A DNA stretch of 64,000 nt from Owenia fusiformis. Its lineage: Eukaryota; Annelida; Polychaeta; Sabellida; Oweniidae. The DNA lies in contig CAIIXF020000002.1 in NCBI GenBank assembly GCA_903813345.2, positions 23,264,455 to 23,328,454 on the forward strand, in the 5' to 3' direction. Below, in pieces: positions 12,001 to 22,055 of the stretch (position 1 is its first letter; each line of letters opens with the position of its first letter). The translations under genes were made by a program, and so were the position numbers. Under the pieces are notes generated by a model. The model saw only the letters and a list, made by a program, of their open reading frames with translations. It was not told the origin of the DNA and did not search any database.

Positions 12001-15000
12001 CTTAAAAACATTAAATAACACATAATATTGATATAGAATAGCTACAACTTTATTAAAGTTTATGGTTTCAAGTTATTTTATATTTTCATATTTTTCTTAT
12101 AATTTTTCATTATAAATGGGGTAGGGGAGATCTGAAAGCTCTAATATGACCATTGGTGGTCCACTATACATTTTCTATACCTTAAATGGAAGAAAACATC
12201 TACAAGAACAGGTTTGATTAAAATTGCAACAACCAGTCAGCATAAAGCTCAATATATGAGGAACTATATGTTACTGCTGAAAGGTAAAATGATTTTTAAA
12301 AATGCCAAGTTTTGTCCTTAAATGTCTCATTTCTAGGCACTAGTATACCAATAAAGGTTCTGAAATATCTGAAAAACATTAAATAATACATAATATTGAT
12401 AGAGAATAACTACAACATTGTTAAAGTTTATAAATTCAAGTTATTTTACATTTTCATATGTTTCAGTAATTTTTCATAATAAATGGGGTAGGGGAGATCT
12501 GAAAGCTCTTATATGACCATTGGTGGTCCAATATACATTTTTTGTATCTGAAATGGAAGAAGACATGTACAAGAACAGATTTGATCAAAATTGCAACAAC
12601 CAGTGAACATTAAACTCAAGATATAAGGAACTATATGTTACTGCTGAAAGCGAAAATGATCAAAAATGCCATATTTTGTCCTTAATTATCTTATTTCTAG
12701 ACACTAGTACACTAATGGAGGTCCTTAAACATCTGAAAAACATTAAATAATACATAGTGTTAATATTAAATAGCTAGAGTTTTGTTTGAGTTGAACATTT
12801 TGACTTTTTGTAGTTTCCATTTTTAGCCTATTTTTTCTAAAAAATTCAAGGTATGTCTTCTTCGGACCAATATTTAGATATGTTCGCAAGAGTTCTATGC
12901 TTCGCAGGTGAAATCCCTTATGCAGGAAACCCTAATAGAATGAAAAATACAGAGAAACTCCATCCAGCTCACAAAGTCATTTTTTGCACAATTCTCACAC
13001 CTTCCACCCCGAGTAAATGTATAGTTTATATGCGCATGCATGTATATTCCACATGCTTATTTCTGGTTGATTCGCATAACTAAATAAATGAAGCAATCAA
13101 TTTTTGCTGTTGATGTCTTTTTGAAAAATTAAAAATTTACCTTCTTTGAATCTAGCGCCTTCAGCTCTAGTCCTCTTCACTCGCTCAGAGCCTGCCAAAT
13201 CCACAAGGTGAAATTTGGACTTGCACACGTCATTGCTGAAAAACAACACATAATTTTATACAGCCTGTGTGCATCACTGGAAGCGTTCCTAAGATAATGA
13301 GATAATACTGTTCTTGATTCATATTAGTCATTCTAGGTTTTGAGCGACTAAAATTCAAACTTGGATAATCAGTGACATGGATAAAAATGTACTCTATAAT
13401 ATTGTCAAATATTTAAATCTTAATTCTGCATTTGTATGTACATTGCAAGGAGTGCACTGAAGCATATATGCATTTTAAAACTTGTCAAAAAGGTTCAATT
13501 TGAACCCCATGTTAAAGGAATCTTTCTCAATAGCATGCTAAATAGTCTACCAATTTTGGTCAACATCTCAATTTAGTGATTGTGAATTAAAACTATTTTA
13601 TCGAGGTTTAATCGTAAATAAATGGTCAGATCTCAACTTGAAAGGGGTCACACTTAGAAAAATAGCTTGTTTCCTTTAACATGTTTTTACTGCTTTGTTA
13701 CCAAGTTGACCGATGCTCCCCTGGGAGCGTGTTACTCTGTTCATTTTTGACAGAGTGCAAATAGGGTAATATTTAATCTTTGAATTTTAAATGGGGTGCA
13801 GTACAGTGATCTCCCCAGGATATTTTCTCAAGTCGGTGCAAAATTCTCACTTTCACAATTCAGACCAAAATTGGTCAAAATATGCCAATTTTTCTCATTT
13901 TCAAGTGAGTGCAAATGGATTTCAGGTGGGTGCAAGGCTGTTTTCAAAATCTCAGGTGGGTGCTGCGCCCACTTGCTTTAATCCTGGGGAGACCACTGAC
14001 GTAGTTGCTCTCGTGCTGTACTTGCTGTACTGTATTAATTTACCTGTCTGTTTTATTATGCTTCAGTACACTTATTGTGAAGATGGCATGTGAGCGTGAT
14101 GATGTATTGTTCATGGCAGTACTACCAGTTGTACGTAATAGTGAACCCTGCTCTAACATTGTGATTGTCTCTGTTAAATTGGATACTTGGACCTCAGTAA
14201 GACCAGTCAACTGCAATATCATAATAATAATAATGACAATTTAAACATGTGTCGGCGAACATATGCCATTTAGGTTTATGAATTATATACAACTAATTTA
14301 TTTTTCTCTGAACTATATTTAATTTATTCATCTATTCAATAGATGTTTAAAAGAACATCTGTATCAATGTTTTTCAAATTACTGATGAAGATGGGTGGAT
14401 GCCCACTAGAACTTCTCCAGAAGAAATAATGTTCAAAGAAAAATACTTATTTTTGTTAAACCTGTAAATAGATGTGTCAACATTTAGGAGAAAAGTTTCT
14501 TTCTCTTATATATGTTTATCACGTTTAAGCTTCCAATGACATTTTAAAATTCTCCGATATCTGAAAAAATTCAGAAACCCTGACTCATTCAATATCTCAA
14601 TGCTTAATAGCAAAAATGACGATACATATCCCTAGATTTTTATATTAATTAAGACAATTATTCATGCATGTATTAATCTTACTTACAATGATATCTCCTT
14701 TGACATCTTCCCTTATGGCTACATCTTCTTTCTTACTTGATGACGACAGTAGATCATGTAAGTCTTCATTGTGAATCTGCAACATAAATAATAAAGTAAA
14801 ATAAAATACAGTGAAGCCTGTAAAGAGGAACACCTCTAGAAGTGGAACACTTTTCAAAGTCCCAAAAACCAACTGACTTAATGTAATGAACCTACATAAT
14901 TGGAATTCCTCCCAAGGTATTACTGAATATAAATATATCTGAGTTTTGTTAAAGCTATTCAAATGAAGGGAACAACTTAAAGCAATAAAATAAAAAGATT

Positions 15001-18000
15001 TGATTTATAATGCATCGCCCACTGGACATACTGGACACTGCACATACACCAGCACAAGATGACAGCAATATACAACTTTTTGTGCAATAAAACCATCTGA
15101 CCAATCAAATTACTTACTTCAAGGAACGAGACTTTTATAACAAAGTCATAGTCTGGTTGTTCATTTATTCCCTCAAATAGATCTTGAACAACTCTTGGGA
15201 TAACACCCATATTATCTCCATCTTTCTCAGGGTTCATGTTATATGCACTGCCCATTGTGAATGTCTTGCCGCTGCCTGTCTGGCCATAAGCTAATACTGT
15301 AGCATTGTATCCTACAAACAAGCAGTCACCAGATTTATAAGTAGTAGTTCAATCAGAGTAGTAAATCAGATTACTAATTAATTTTTTTCAGACAGATACA
15401 CTTATTCAAAGTGTCTAGTATATAGTGTTGTAAATGTATATAATTTTAATCATTGAGAATAAAAATTTAAAATTTTTTTATCTTTTAAAATTTTATTTTT
15501 AAATAAAAAATCAAAAAAAAATCAAAACAACATGTGGTTGTGGATACTTTGTGCAAATCTCTCTATTGATTCAATAAAGAGAACTCCTACCTTTAAAAAC
15601 ACCTTTCACTAAGGGCTGTACAGCTTTTGAATAGATGACCTCTTGATCCTGATTGGGGCTGAACACAAAGTCATATGTGAATGCTCTGTTTTTGCCAGCC
15701 TGAACCTGTAGCAGAGGAATTAGAATTTAATTACAATTGGGACAGGAGTTTCATAAGAAGGAGGCAGCTAGTCTCCTTGTTAAACCCCCCCCCCCATAAC
15801 CACCTTCCCAGAAGGTTTGTCAAGATTTGATACGGTATGAAATATAATGCTGACTGAGGTGCTTAAAAACATTAAATAGTGAGGAAATTCCTTTAGTCAG
15901 TACATAAAATGAATGATATTACATACCTGGGGTTCACCTGGTATGAATGTAAGACATGGCTGACACCCCTCTACTGTCTCCTTGGTAATAAGTGGCCTGA
16001 AAACACATCAATCAAAATTATGTGAAAATTAAAAATTAGCCAGAAATTGAAAAAGCATGCAAAGCTGTATGAACACAAATAGATAGATACTAGGATATTT
16101 AAATTGATGACAAAAATTTGGACAATTCGACACCACCTAATTCTTTAAAAAAGAAATAAATGTTTATTTAAAGATTTGCATTCCCCACTGGTATCTGCCG
16201 ATACAAAAAAGCCAATAAAACCTACACTATTTATAAATCATTTAATGCCACTAGGGTAGCCACTCAAGGGGTGAAATGTCTCATGTTTGCTAATGGGTTT
16301 CAGAGTACAGAATTATACATTTCAATCAATCAAAAGTTCATAACAAGTAATGTGCTGAGTACCTGCATCTTACTGCAACTTTCACTGGAATCACTTTATC
16401 TTCAGGCATGGTTTGTAGGATATCTAGAAATAACAGTAAAACAGTATAACATCTTCATTTGAAATCAATAAATTCTTCATCGAAAAGATGAAAAATTCAA
16501 GTTGGAGAACGACTGATATTGGTGAAAATAATTTGCAATATAAACCAACTTCTTCATAGATATGTACCTCAAGAAAATTAATCCCATTTACTCTAGTTCT
16601 GAGTCTTACAGAAACTGAGTTGATGGGTAACAGATAATAAAATGATATAGCTCAAACTAAGGGACAAACACCAGAAAATGAATTGATGAGGACCAAATAC
16701 TGAAATGACGACACTTTTTGTCAAAATTTTGCTGTTAGGAGTGTCGGTTCTATGGACTATTTTAATATTTGAGCTTGAAACTGCATATGAAAGTGAGATA
16801 AAGGAGGTACTGAGTTTATCTAGTTTCAATACCTCCTCTACGTTTCTGGCCTTGCACACATACAATATAACTACTTTATATTTCAAAAGTCAAAAAGTAA
16901 AGGTAGTCACTACGTCTATTTCCAAACACCCCCATCAAAAAATGTAGTTAGCTTGGCTGTACTGCACATCTATGCTATGATTCTATATATATTATGTGTA
17001 TTATCCACTGTAGAATGCATTTGCAGAAAAAATTACGAAAAACTGTAAAAAATATCTGGTTTATTCCATTTTTACTACAAGGTATTTTAGGGGGGTAATT
17101 CAGAACAGGAGTTTTACCGAGTTTTACAGTGTGTTACCGACTTAAGGTTTTCCCCTAGCATGGTGTAATTGTGCATGATAGGGGATTTACCTTTGTGAAT
17201 ATTTAGCACATAGCATTTTGATGGATGGAATTTCATTTGCCATGTTGATGCCCAGGAGACCAGTTTATCAAGATTCTCCTGTAGTGTTAATGCATCTTGC
17301 TTGCTTTCGACTGTCATAAATAAAAGGCTGTCGTCAGCAAAAAGCTTAAGACTGGCTGAGGATGATAGGTTATTGCCCATATCATTGATATAAACAAGGA
17401 AACAGAGTGGTCCAAGAACTGTTCCTTGAGGAACTCCTGATTTTACTGGAGTTTTTGAACTTGATTCACCATCGAGCACTACCTGTTGTGATCTTCCCAC
17501 AAGCCAGGATCTTAACCAGTTCAAGTTATTATTGCGAATTCCATAATAGTCGAGTTTGAGCAAGAGGCGTTCGTGAGCCACCGTGTCAAACGCTTTGGAA
17601 AAGTCTAATACCAACATGTCTGTTTGTTTATTGTTGTCGAGGGCCCGAGCTATATTCTCTATTGTATTGACAAGTGTGTTTCACATGAGTGCTTTGACCT
17701 GAATCCATGTTGGAATTTTACTAGAATTTCATAGAGGTCAAAGTGGGCCATAACATCACCCCTGTCACCCCTGCATATCAAGAAACCCAAATTTAAATCA
17801 TTTATTACTGACATCTATTTATTTAAACGCACAGAGTTTGTGGGGGTAATTCCAAACACTAGCATGGGGGTAATTCCGAACACCTAAAGCATCATAATTG
17901 ATTATTTTATTGTAAGATTGTTGGTATACATCATTATATTGTATCTTTCAGGATATAAATATTATGTAGAGGTATTAGAGGTACTATTATTCAATTCAAT

Positions 18001-18402
18001 GATCTGCTTGCCATTATTTGGAACCCGTTCGTGTTAACCCCCCTGTTTGGATTTGGACGTATTGACTCTACTACATGTACCTTTGCACATATTTCTGACC
18101 CCAATCGATTCTAAACACCAGCCTAAACATTCTCTCAAAGCTATAAAAGTTGTAGTTCAACGTCGTTAAACTCAATAACGGCGTTATTTATTATTAAGAA
18201 TTTTCTTGGGGCCATTATTGAGTTTAACCTCTTTTCTATTCTTTCCATTGATGCAAGTTTTGGATCCACCGAAACCATTTTTTCGCGATAACATGCAACT
18301 GATACTTGACAACAATATAAAAACACATAACATCAAGCGATTCAACACAATATTATTGTATTAAATGGTCATTTATACAAGTAAAATGAGGTTAAACTTA
18401 CC
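1..18402 (-). CDS. KIF4: KIF4-type chromokinesin gene, 5' part (motor domain, neck, start of coiled coil)
   Basis: Plus-end-directed microtubule motor of the kinesin-4 family; relatives act on chromosome arms and the spindle midzone. I assembled twelve minus-strand exons with matching phases: 5'UTR exon ending 18402, then 16423-16363, 15996-15927, 15705-15591, 15311-15118, 14776-14687, 14210-14044, 13235-13141, 5350-5231, 2017-1842, 1025-915 and 61 to beyond the left edge. They encode about 415 residues from ATG at 16409. Visible motifs: P-loop GQTGSGKT (about 87-94), switch I NNTSSRSH (206-213), switch II DLAGSE (240-245), [11 protein letters not shown], and [16 protein letters not shown] before the neck. 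The N-terminus ([18 protein letters not shown]) and the conserved CVSPADSN segment point to KIF4 rather than KIF21, KIF7 or KIF27. The stalk and DNA-binding tail lie outside the window. Exon 10 is preceded by 17 truncated copies of itself. ARMC3 lies head to head about 3 kb away. Confidence 0.9.
62..914 (-). other. KIF4 intron 11 with a dispersed MITE copy
   Basis: I see no exon here. It holds a copy of the TGTCACCACC repeat family at about 470-556. The ORF at 638-829 shows no recognisable similarity. Confidence 0.5.
470..556. mobile_element. TGTCACCACC-family MITE, copy 1
   Basis: Starts AAAATGTCACCACC and ends GTGGTGACAT, with GGAGACTATAACAATATG inside. Related copies occur near 38.0, 44.9, 57.4, 57.75 and 58.2 kb. 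Confidence 0.6.
915..1025 (-). CDS. KIF4: KIF4 exon 11
   Basis: Encodes [19 protein letters not shown], then [16 protein letters not shown], the region after the neck. The donor GAG/GTATGT at 915 gives a smooth phase-0 join to exon 12. A strong internal GTAAGA at 950 could act as an alternative donor. Confidence 0.8.
1438..1729. repeat. 292-bp imperfect palindrome in KIF4 intron 10
   Basis: Left arm AATAAAAAATGGTGTTCAAG is mirrored by CTTGAACACCATTTTTTATT on the right. The tip lies near 1584 around GGAGCTCCTCCG. Arms differ by a few bases. Probably a foldback MITE. Confidence 0.8.
1842..2017 (-). CDS. KIF4: KIF4 exon 10, complete copy (end of motor and neck)
   Basis: Completes [20 protein letters not shown] and [16 protein letters not shown], then continues through [17 protein letters not shown] into the neck, ending at GTGGGT. 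Of the 18 copies here it is the only one that keeps the exon's 3' part and a donor. It lies last in transcription order. Confidence 0.9.
2018..4735 (-). repeat. Tandem array of 17 truncated KIF4 exon-10 copies, each with its own 3' splice site
   Basis: The unit is 159 bp (one is 158). Reading the minus strand, each unit has an acceptor (AATCTCTCCATAG or AATCTTTCCATAG), the first 130 or so bases of exon 10 through KIKNKPV, then an A-L-stop not found in the complete exon, then a short T-rich tract into the next acceptor. The motif CTGGTTTATTCTTAATTTTC recurs at 2051, 2210, 2369, 2528 and so on to 4594. No copy has a donor. The exon-10 frame is intact in all. Differences are mostly synonymous; exceptions are Ser to Asn in the units at 2210 and 3482 and Asn to Tyr in the unit at 3800. 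Joining exon 9 to any of them would stop the protein right after the motor core. Confidence 0.95.
4736..5230 (-). other. KIF4 intron 9, unique part
   Basis: AT-rich sequence between the exon-9 donor and the first truncated exon-10 copy. No further feature seen. Confidence 0.5.
5231..5350 (-). CDS. KIF4: KIF4 exon 9
   Basis: Encodes [19 protein letters not shown] and [13 protein letters not shown], the microtubule-binding loop and helix. Phase 1 at both ends. Its donor GTAATA faces eighteen candidate acceptors downstream. Confidence 0.95.
5351..6904 (-). other. KIF4 intron 8, 3' portion
   Basis: No exon recognised. A short GGGTTGTCCCAGAAGTAATG stretch near 6644 resembles the end of a mariner-type element but has no partner here. 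Confidence 0.4.
8960..10025. mobile_element. Non-autonomous Tc1/mariner-type element nested in the foldback element
   Basis: Terminal inverted repeats of about 50 bp begin TACAGGGTGTCCGGAAAGTA and are mirrored at 9973-10025; the outer TA at each end fits TA target duplication. The 1.07-kb interior shows no recognisable transposase. Confidence 0.75.
10026..10560 (+). pseudogene. Decayed coding fragment in the centre of the foldback element
   Basis: One frame (to 10260) reads [16 protein letters not shown] followed by a hydrophobic strand. This resembles the E-E-A-D-T-x-x-x-x-H-A stretch common in large transposon-borne proteins of invertebrates. The next open frame, 10301-10558, is shifted. 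Assignment is weak; it may be the remnant of the element's own protein. Confidence 0.3.
13141..13235 (-). CDS. KIF4: KIF4 exon 8, switch II
   Basis: Encodes [20 protein letters not shown], including the switch II DLAGSE. It is separated from exon 9 by a 7.8-kb intron filled by a foldback-like element. Confidence 0.95.
13804..13998. mobile_element. 195-bp MITE with CAGTGATCTCCCCAGGAT ends
   Basis: The left end CAGTGATCTCCCCAGGAT is mirrored by ATCCTGGGGAGACCACTG on the right. It sits in KIF4 intron 7. The interior has GGTGGGTGCAA-type repeats and no coding signal. Confidence 0.7.
14044..14210 (-). CDS. KIF4: KIF4 exon 7, switch I
   Basis: Encodes [10 protein letters not shown] through [17 protein letters not shown], the switch I loop that senses the gamma-phosphate. 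Ends in phase 2 at GTAAAT. Confidence 0.95.
14687..14776 (-). CDS. KIF4: KIF4 exon 6
   Basis: Ninety bases encoding [10 protein letters not shown] and [10 protein letters not shown] of the motor core. Acceptor GTTGCAG, donor GTAAGT, phase 0 at both ends. Confidence 0.9.
14812..14920. mobile_element. Degraded MITE of the GTGGAACACC family
   Basis: Contains GCCTGTAAAGAGGAACACC and AGAAGTGGAACAC. Related to copies at 30378 and 55045 that carry the full inverted ends. Confidence 0.5.
15118..15311 (-). CDS. KIF4: KIF4 exon 5, P-loop
   Basis: Encodes [20 protein letters not shown], the nucleotide-binding P-loop, then the [11 protein letters not shown] helix and KVSFLE. Donor GTAAGT; ends in phase 0. 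Confidence 0.95.
15591..15705 (-). CDS. KIF4: KIF4 exon 4
   Basis: Encodes [14 protein letters not shown] and the helix before the P-loop ([10 protein letters not shown]). Flanked by AG and GTAGGA; phase 0 to phase 1. Confidence 0.9.
15927..15996 (-). CDS. KIF4: KIF4 exon 3
   Basis: Completes RPLITKE and encodes the [10 protein letters not shown] stretch of the first motor beta-sheet. Acceptor TTTTCAG, donor CAG/GTATGT, ends in phase 0. Confidence 0.9.
16363..16423 (-). CDS. KIF4: KIF4 exon 2 with start codon
   Basis: The acceptor TTATTTCTAG precedes a 14-nt leader. ATG at 16409 begins [15 protein letters not shown], the family's usual N-terminus. The donor CAG/GTACTC ends the exon in phase 2. 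Confidence 0.9.
17114..17760 (-). pseudogene. Non-LTR retrotransposon reverse transcriptase fragment
   Basis: The minus-strand frame 17617-17114 encodes reverse transcriptase landmarks in order: [36 protein letters not shown] and the catalytic FADDSLLF. Upstream, in another frame, a [16 protein letters not shown] stretch follows, so the element has lost a base there. It also ends abruptly at 17114 after the thumb region. A dead LINE copy in KIF4 intron 1. Confidence 0.85.
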
Positions 18403-18470
18403 AATCTCTAAAATGACATTTCCGCATGTCCTTCATTGTGTCTGTTCGTCCCGGGTTAAAATTTAAACTA
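18402..18470 (-). other. KIF4: Putative KIF4 5'UTR exon (3' boundary only)
   Basis: On the minus strand a strong donor (GATTG followed by GTAAGT) ends at 18402. It lies upstream of the exon carrying the start codon, whose acceptor is directly before its untranslated leader. The upstream limit and transcription start are not visible; 18470 is only nominal. Confidence 0.4.
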
Positions 18471-18997
18471 TTGAAACGAAATTGTTGTCAAATAGATTGA
18501 TAATTATCACGCGATTACTCGGGATAAAATAGCCATTTTTGAGGATAGCAGGTATCTTTGATTGATTTATATAGCGCTTGTATACACACAAAATCGTTAT
18601 TAATTGCAAACCTACTGTTCGTTGATGCAGTGTCGCAATGACGGTTAATTCCTGATACGATTTGCAATTTCGATGTTACCGGAGCTGACCGATATTTTCG
18701 TAAAATTCCAAACCTGTCTCCAATATTTTCGTAATTATGCATCAATATGGTCTAAGGGGGGTACGGGATGGTGTGTATGTATTTATAAGGTATGTATGCA
18801 TGCTTGAATCACATTCTTTATGTAATATTACCATGTTTTCGGAGTTTAATTAGTTCCGCATGTTGAAACCTGCTGAACGATTAAATGATCGCAACAAGGG
18901 CAAAATCATCATGGAAGTTAGACCTAGCCGGGGCCATAAGACATGTCAGATAAGAAACGAGGCCCAGGCTAGGTCTAATGTTGTTGGACTATAAAAG

Positions 18998-19262
18998 TTG
19001 CAGCAATGGTTGTTTCAAATTACAGAGGTATACACTTTAATCTTTAATCGACCAGTATTTCAAAATATCAGCCATCAACTCGAACATTTGTAAACGACCT
19101 GAGCACACTCATCTGGACTTGTAGGCTAGTGTAACAGGAATGTGCTTAGTTCAATGTAGCTTTGTCAGAAATAATTCCTAAAGTCGAGGGCAGATATTTT
19201 GAAATACTAGTCTATTAAGATTGAAGTGTGTACCTCTGCAATTTGGAACAACAACTTTGGCT
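18998..19262. repeat. Imperfect inverted repeat
   Basis: GTTGTTTCAAATTACAGAGG near 19005 is mirrored by CCTCTGCAATTTGGAACAAC near 19232, and CAGTATTTCAAAATATC by GATATTTTGAAATACTAG. The centre is near 19130. Confidence 0.6.
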
Positions 19263-20280
19263 TTGAGAATAAGTGGTCTGAAATCAAGTTCAAAATCAAA
19301 TGATGAATTGAATGAAATTCAGGAAAATTCGATTCTCAATTCAACTGACTTCAGTTCCACAAACTGCATAGCAAATAGGTTTTTAACTCACCTGTTACGT
19401 AAACAAATATCTCAGCATTGACTAGTTTAGACTATAAATCAATAATTCATGTAAATCGACAGAGGAAAACATGTAAATGTCTATATTTTGTCCTGGACGA
19501 TTTTGAATTTGACCCAAAATTCTAACGATCTGATTGGTCTTTTACTAAAATTACGAACATAATTTTGTTCGCTTTTTGTTATTTTCAGTGGATAATGACC
19601 ATTTTGTTCTTTTTCCCAAATCAGCTATTCAATTTCATGACGGTAGAATGTACAAATCATAACAATTTTACATCATTCGTGACTTATTTGCGTACAATAC
19701 AAAACAACAACCTTTATTTCTCTTTCCAAAATATTAATTAAATAATAAATGCGTTCGTAATTTTGATAAAACATGGGCACATCTTTTGATGACGTCATCT
19801 AGCAACTACACAAACAATCTGAAAAACGAGCACTTTGCAGACAACTTTAAGGTACTTTTAGTATACTTACTGCACTTTTAGAATGATTCTGATTTGCAGA
19901 GATATAGGTTATCTATGGTTCTTTCATACATTTCAATGTGTTTAATTTGGTTGCTGTGTAAGTGACAGAATTTCATGTTCAAAATAATTTGATTTTTTAA
20001 AATTTTTCGTTTTTTTAAAAATCTCGCTCATATGATATTGTATACCATTTAGCTAAACGTACAATTTTATGAATATATCTAATCCTATTTCCTAAATTCT
20101 ATATGTAGGCCCTGTCACATCAAAAGTGTGATGGTTTTGATGCTTCCCAGAAACTGAATTTGAAAATGAAACCTTTTTTGAGCTCTCAGGCAGCCGCTCA
20201 GTAGTCACGTCAGCATGAACCATTGAGCGTGTTTGTAATAATTCACTTCACCTCCTTCCACCTTGATTTGAATCAATGGA

Positions 20281-20727
20281 TCAAATTTCCGGAGTTTAAG
20301 GTCAGGGTGCATGATGGGAAATTTTCTGTATTCCTCAATTGAGTCACATGTTATTTTTCAAACAAGAATCACTCCTTCCCCACATTGTCTATATCTTCCA
20401 GTTTTGCACAAAGAGTGCACTTATGTGCCACGAAAAGACTTGTGAGAAGAATGTTTTGATAAAGTGTATAGAAAACAAGAAAATTCAGTGAAAAAAATCA
20501 GAAAAATTTCAGAAATTTTTTTCACTGAATTTTCTCATTTTTTATACATTTTACAAAACAAACCTTCTCACAAGGCTTTTCTAGGCACATAAGTGCACTC
20601 TTTGTGCAAACTTGGAAGATGTAGACAATGTGGGGAAGGAGTTATTCTTGTTTGAAAAATAACATGTGACTCAATTGAGGAATGCAGAAAATTTCCCAAC
20701 ATGCACCCTGTCCTTAACCTCAAATTT
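20281..20727. repeat. 447-bp near-perfect palindrome upstream of ARMC3
   Basis: Arms of about 215 bp face each other around TTTCAGAAATTTTTTTC near 20508. The ends share AAGGTCAGGGTGCAT and its complement. Inner landmarks such as CACAAAGAGTGCACTTATGT also pair. No coding content. Confidence 0.85.
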
Positions 20728-21354
20728 TAACATAAGTATTTTTCTAAAAAAAATACGGACTCATTATTATATTTTTTAAAAGTCCTCTATAAAACATCAA
20801 ATGAAGCCAAAATTAGCTAATCTTTTGCAATGTTGTAAAATGGCGTCATCAATACACATTTCAAATCGTGACTTCATAATCTTGGTAATGAATTCTTGGA
20901 ATATCATCATCTGTGATGTCAGACATGAATTGCCCCATCAACAACTAAACAAAGAAATAATGTAGACTTCACTGATTGGTTAAAAGTTTCTTCACATTGT
21001 TTGTGACACCATAGGCATGTTACCTAACCAACAGCAAAACAAACAAGTGTTGTTCAGTGCCTTGCTTGTTTTTTTTGTACGGTGAATCAGTTAACATAAA
21101 ACAATAGGATAATCAATCGATGTACCTTTTTGAGGTTTGTTCCAATTTCAGTTCATCGACTGTTCCTGCGACAATTTGAAAAATAAGATCGAGACTAAAT
21201 TCAAACTTTTTCCTAAGTGTATACTGGTATTCCACATGCCATGATCTCGGGCTCAAAGAATTGGCAAAAAGTAATTTCTTGATTGTTATAGTTTCTATTT
21301 CTATAACAGTACAGATAGCAATAAAACTAATCATGTTATAAGTCTATAAACTTA

Positions 21355-21741
21355 GTATACTAGTAAGAGGAGGGAAAGCCCCAGAGTTTCAAGATGACAG
21401 ACATAATTACCTCTCTTGCTTACCACCTTCGTTCGTTCGAATTTTCATCGGCTCGTTATCAAATACTACACTTCGATGGGATGTTTTAATTGATATAGGC
21501 ATATTCCGTACACCTTTCTTTATCTTGATGTGAAATGAGAAGCTATGATATTGGTTAACACGCCAGAAATGAACATAATATTATTCGAAGCGTATTTCGA
21601 AAATTTTGAAACCACCATTGATGACGTCATTTGTTTGTCGACTTTTGACCAATCAGCGACCGTGTCATCTCAATACAGATTTACATTATAAGCGTATGTC
21701 ATCTTTGAACCCTGGTGTTTCTCCCCCTCTGTATACTAGTA
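21355..21741. mobile_element. MITE with AAGAGGAGGGAAAGCCCC ends, copy 1
   Basis: The left end TATACTAGTAAGAGGAGGG is mirrored by CCCCCTCTGTATACTAGTA on the right. The inner parts of the ends pair through TTCAAAGATGACATACG. A second copy lies at 62907-63167. It sits just upstream of ARMC3. Confidence 0.65.
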
Positions 21742-22007
21742 TTCGCTGAACTATAATATATTGGCTTCATTGCATGTCAAGAATACTTTCAAATTGTATG
21801 CATGTAAGATTTTGCATCAGTGAATTTTAAAATCCTGACAGATGTTAAGCCTAATGATATATAATCTACGCTACTTTGGATTATAATCCAACCATCAATA
21901 TCCTCAATTTCTAGTAGCGTACATGTTATAACCATTTTCATTTTAGAATGGGTACCCACAAAAGATTTTCAATGAGTTCATTTAATTCCAGAAATTTAAA
22001 AAGCACA

Positions 22008-22055
22008 ATGGGGAAGAAGATCAAGAAAGAAGACAAAGCCCCTCCAGAAGATGTG
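22008..22055 (+). CDS. ARMC3: ARMC3 coding exon 1 (start)
   Basis: ATG opens MGKKIKKEDKAPPEDV, then donor GTGAGT. Length 48, phase 0. The leader upstream is probably spliced. Confidence 0.9.

Larger units (their letters stand above)
6905..13018. mobile_element. Foldback-like element with long inverted arms of tandem subrepeats
   Basis: The ends are inverted copies: ACTCGGGGTGG at 6910 and CCACCCCGAGT ending at 13014. The adjoining 170 bp also match in inverse, including ATGTCTTCTTCGGACC. Each arm (about 6905-8690 and 10860-13018) is made of roughly five diverged 350-370-bp subrepeats containing CAAAGTTGTAGCTATTCTA and GGGGTAGGGGAGATCTGA. This architecture is that of foldback elements. The centre carries a later Tc1/mariner-like insertion and a decayed coding fragment. 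It lies inside KIF4 intron 8. Confidence 0.8.
18471..22007. other. Head-to-head KIF4/ARMC3 intergenic region
   Basis: No coding exon recognised. It should contain both promoters, but I see no element I can assign. It holds an inverted repeat (18998-19262), a large palindrome (20281-20727) and a MITE (21355-21741). A possible acceptor TTTTCATTTTAG at 21943 may start the ARMC3 leader exon. Confidence 0.5.

Noticed and set aside
17114-17617. Functional reverse transcriptase gene
   Set aside because: It lacks the upstream endonuclease region, is frameshifted at its 5' side and ends abruptly; it is a dead LINE fragment in an intron.
18141-18326. Additional upstream coding exon of the kinesin
   Set aside because: The frame shows no kinesin similarity and the family N-terminus starts cleanly at 16409.
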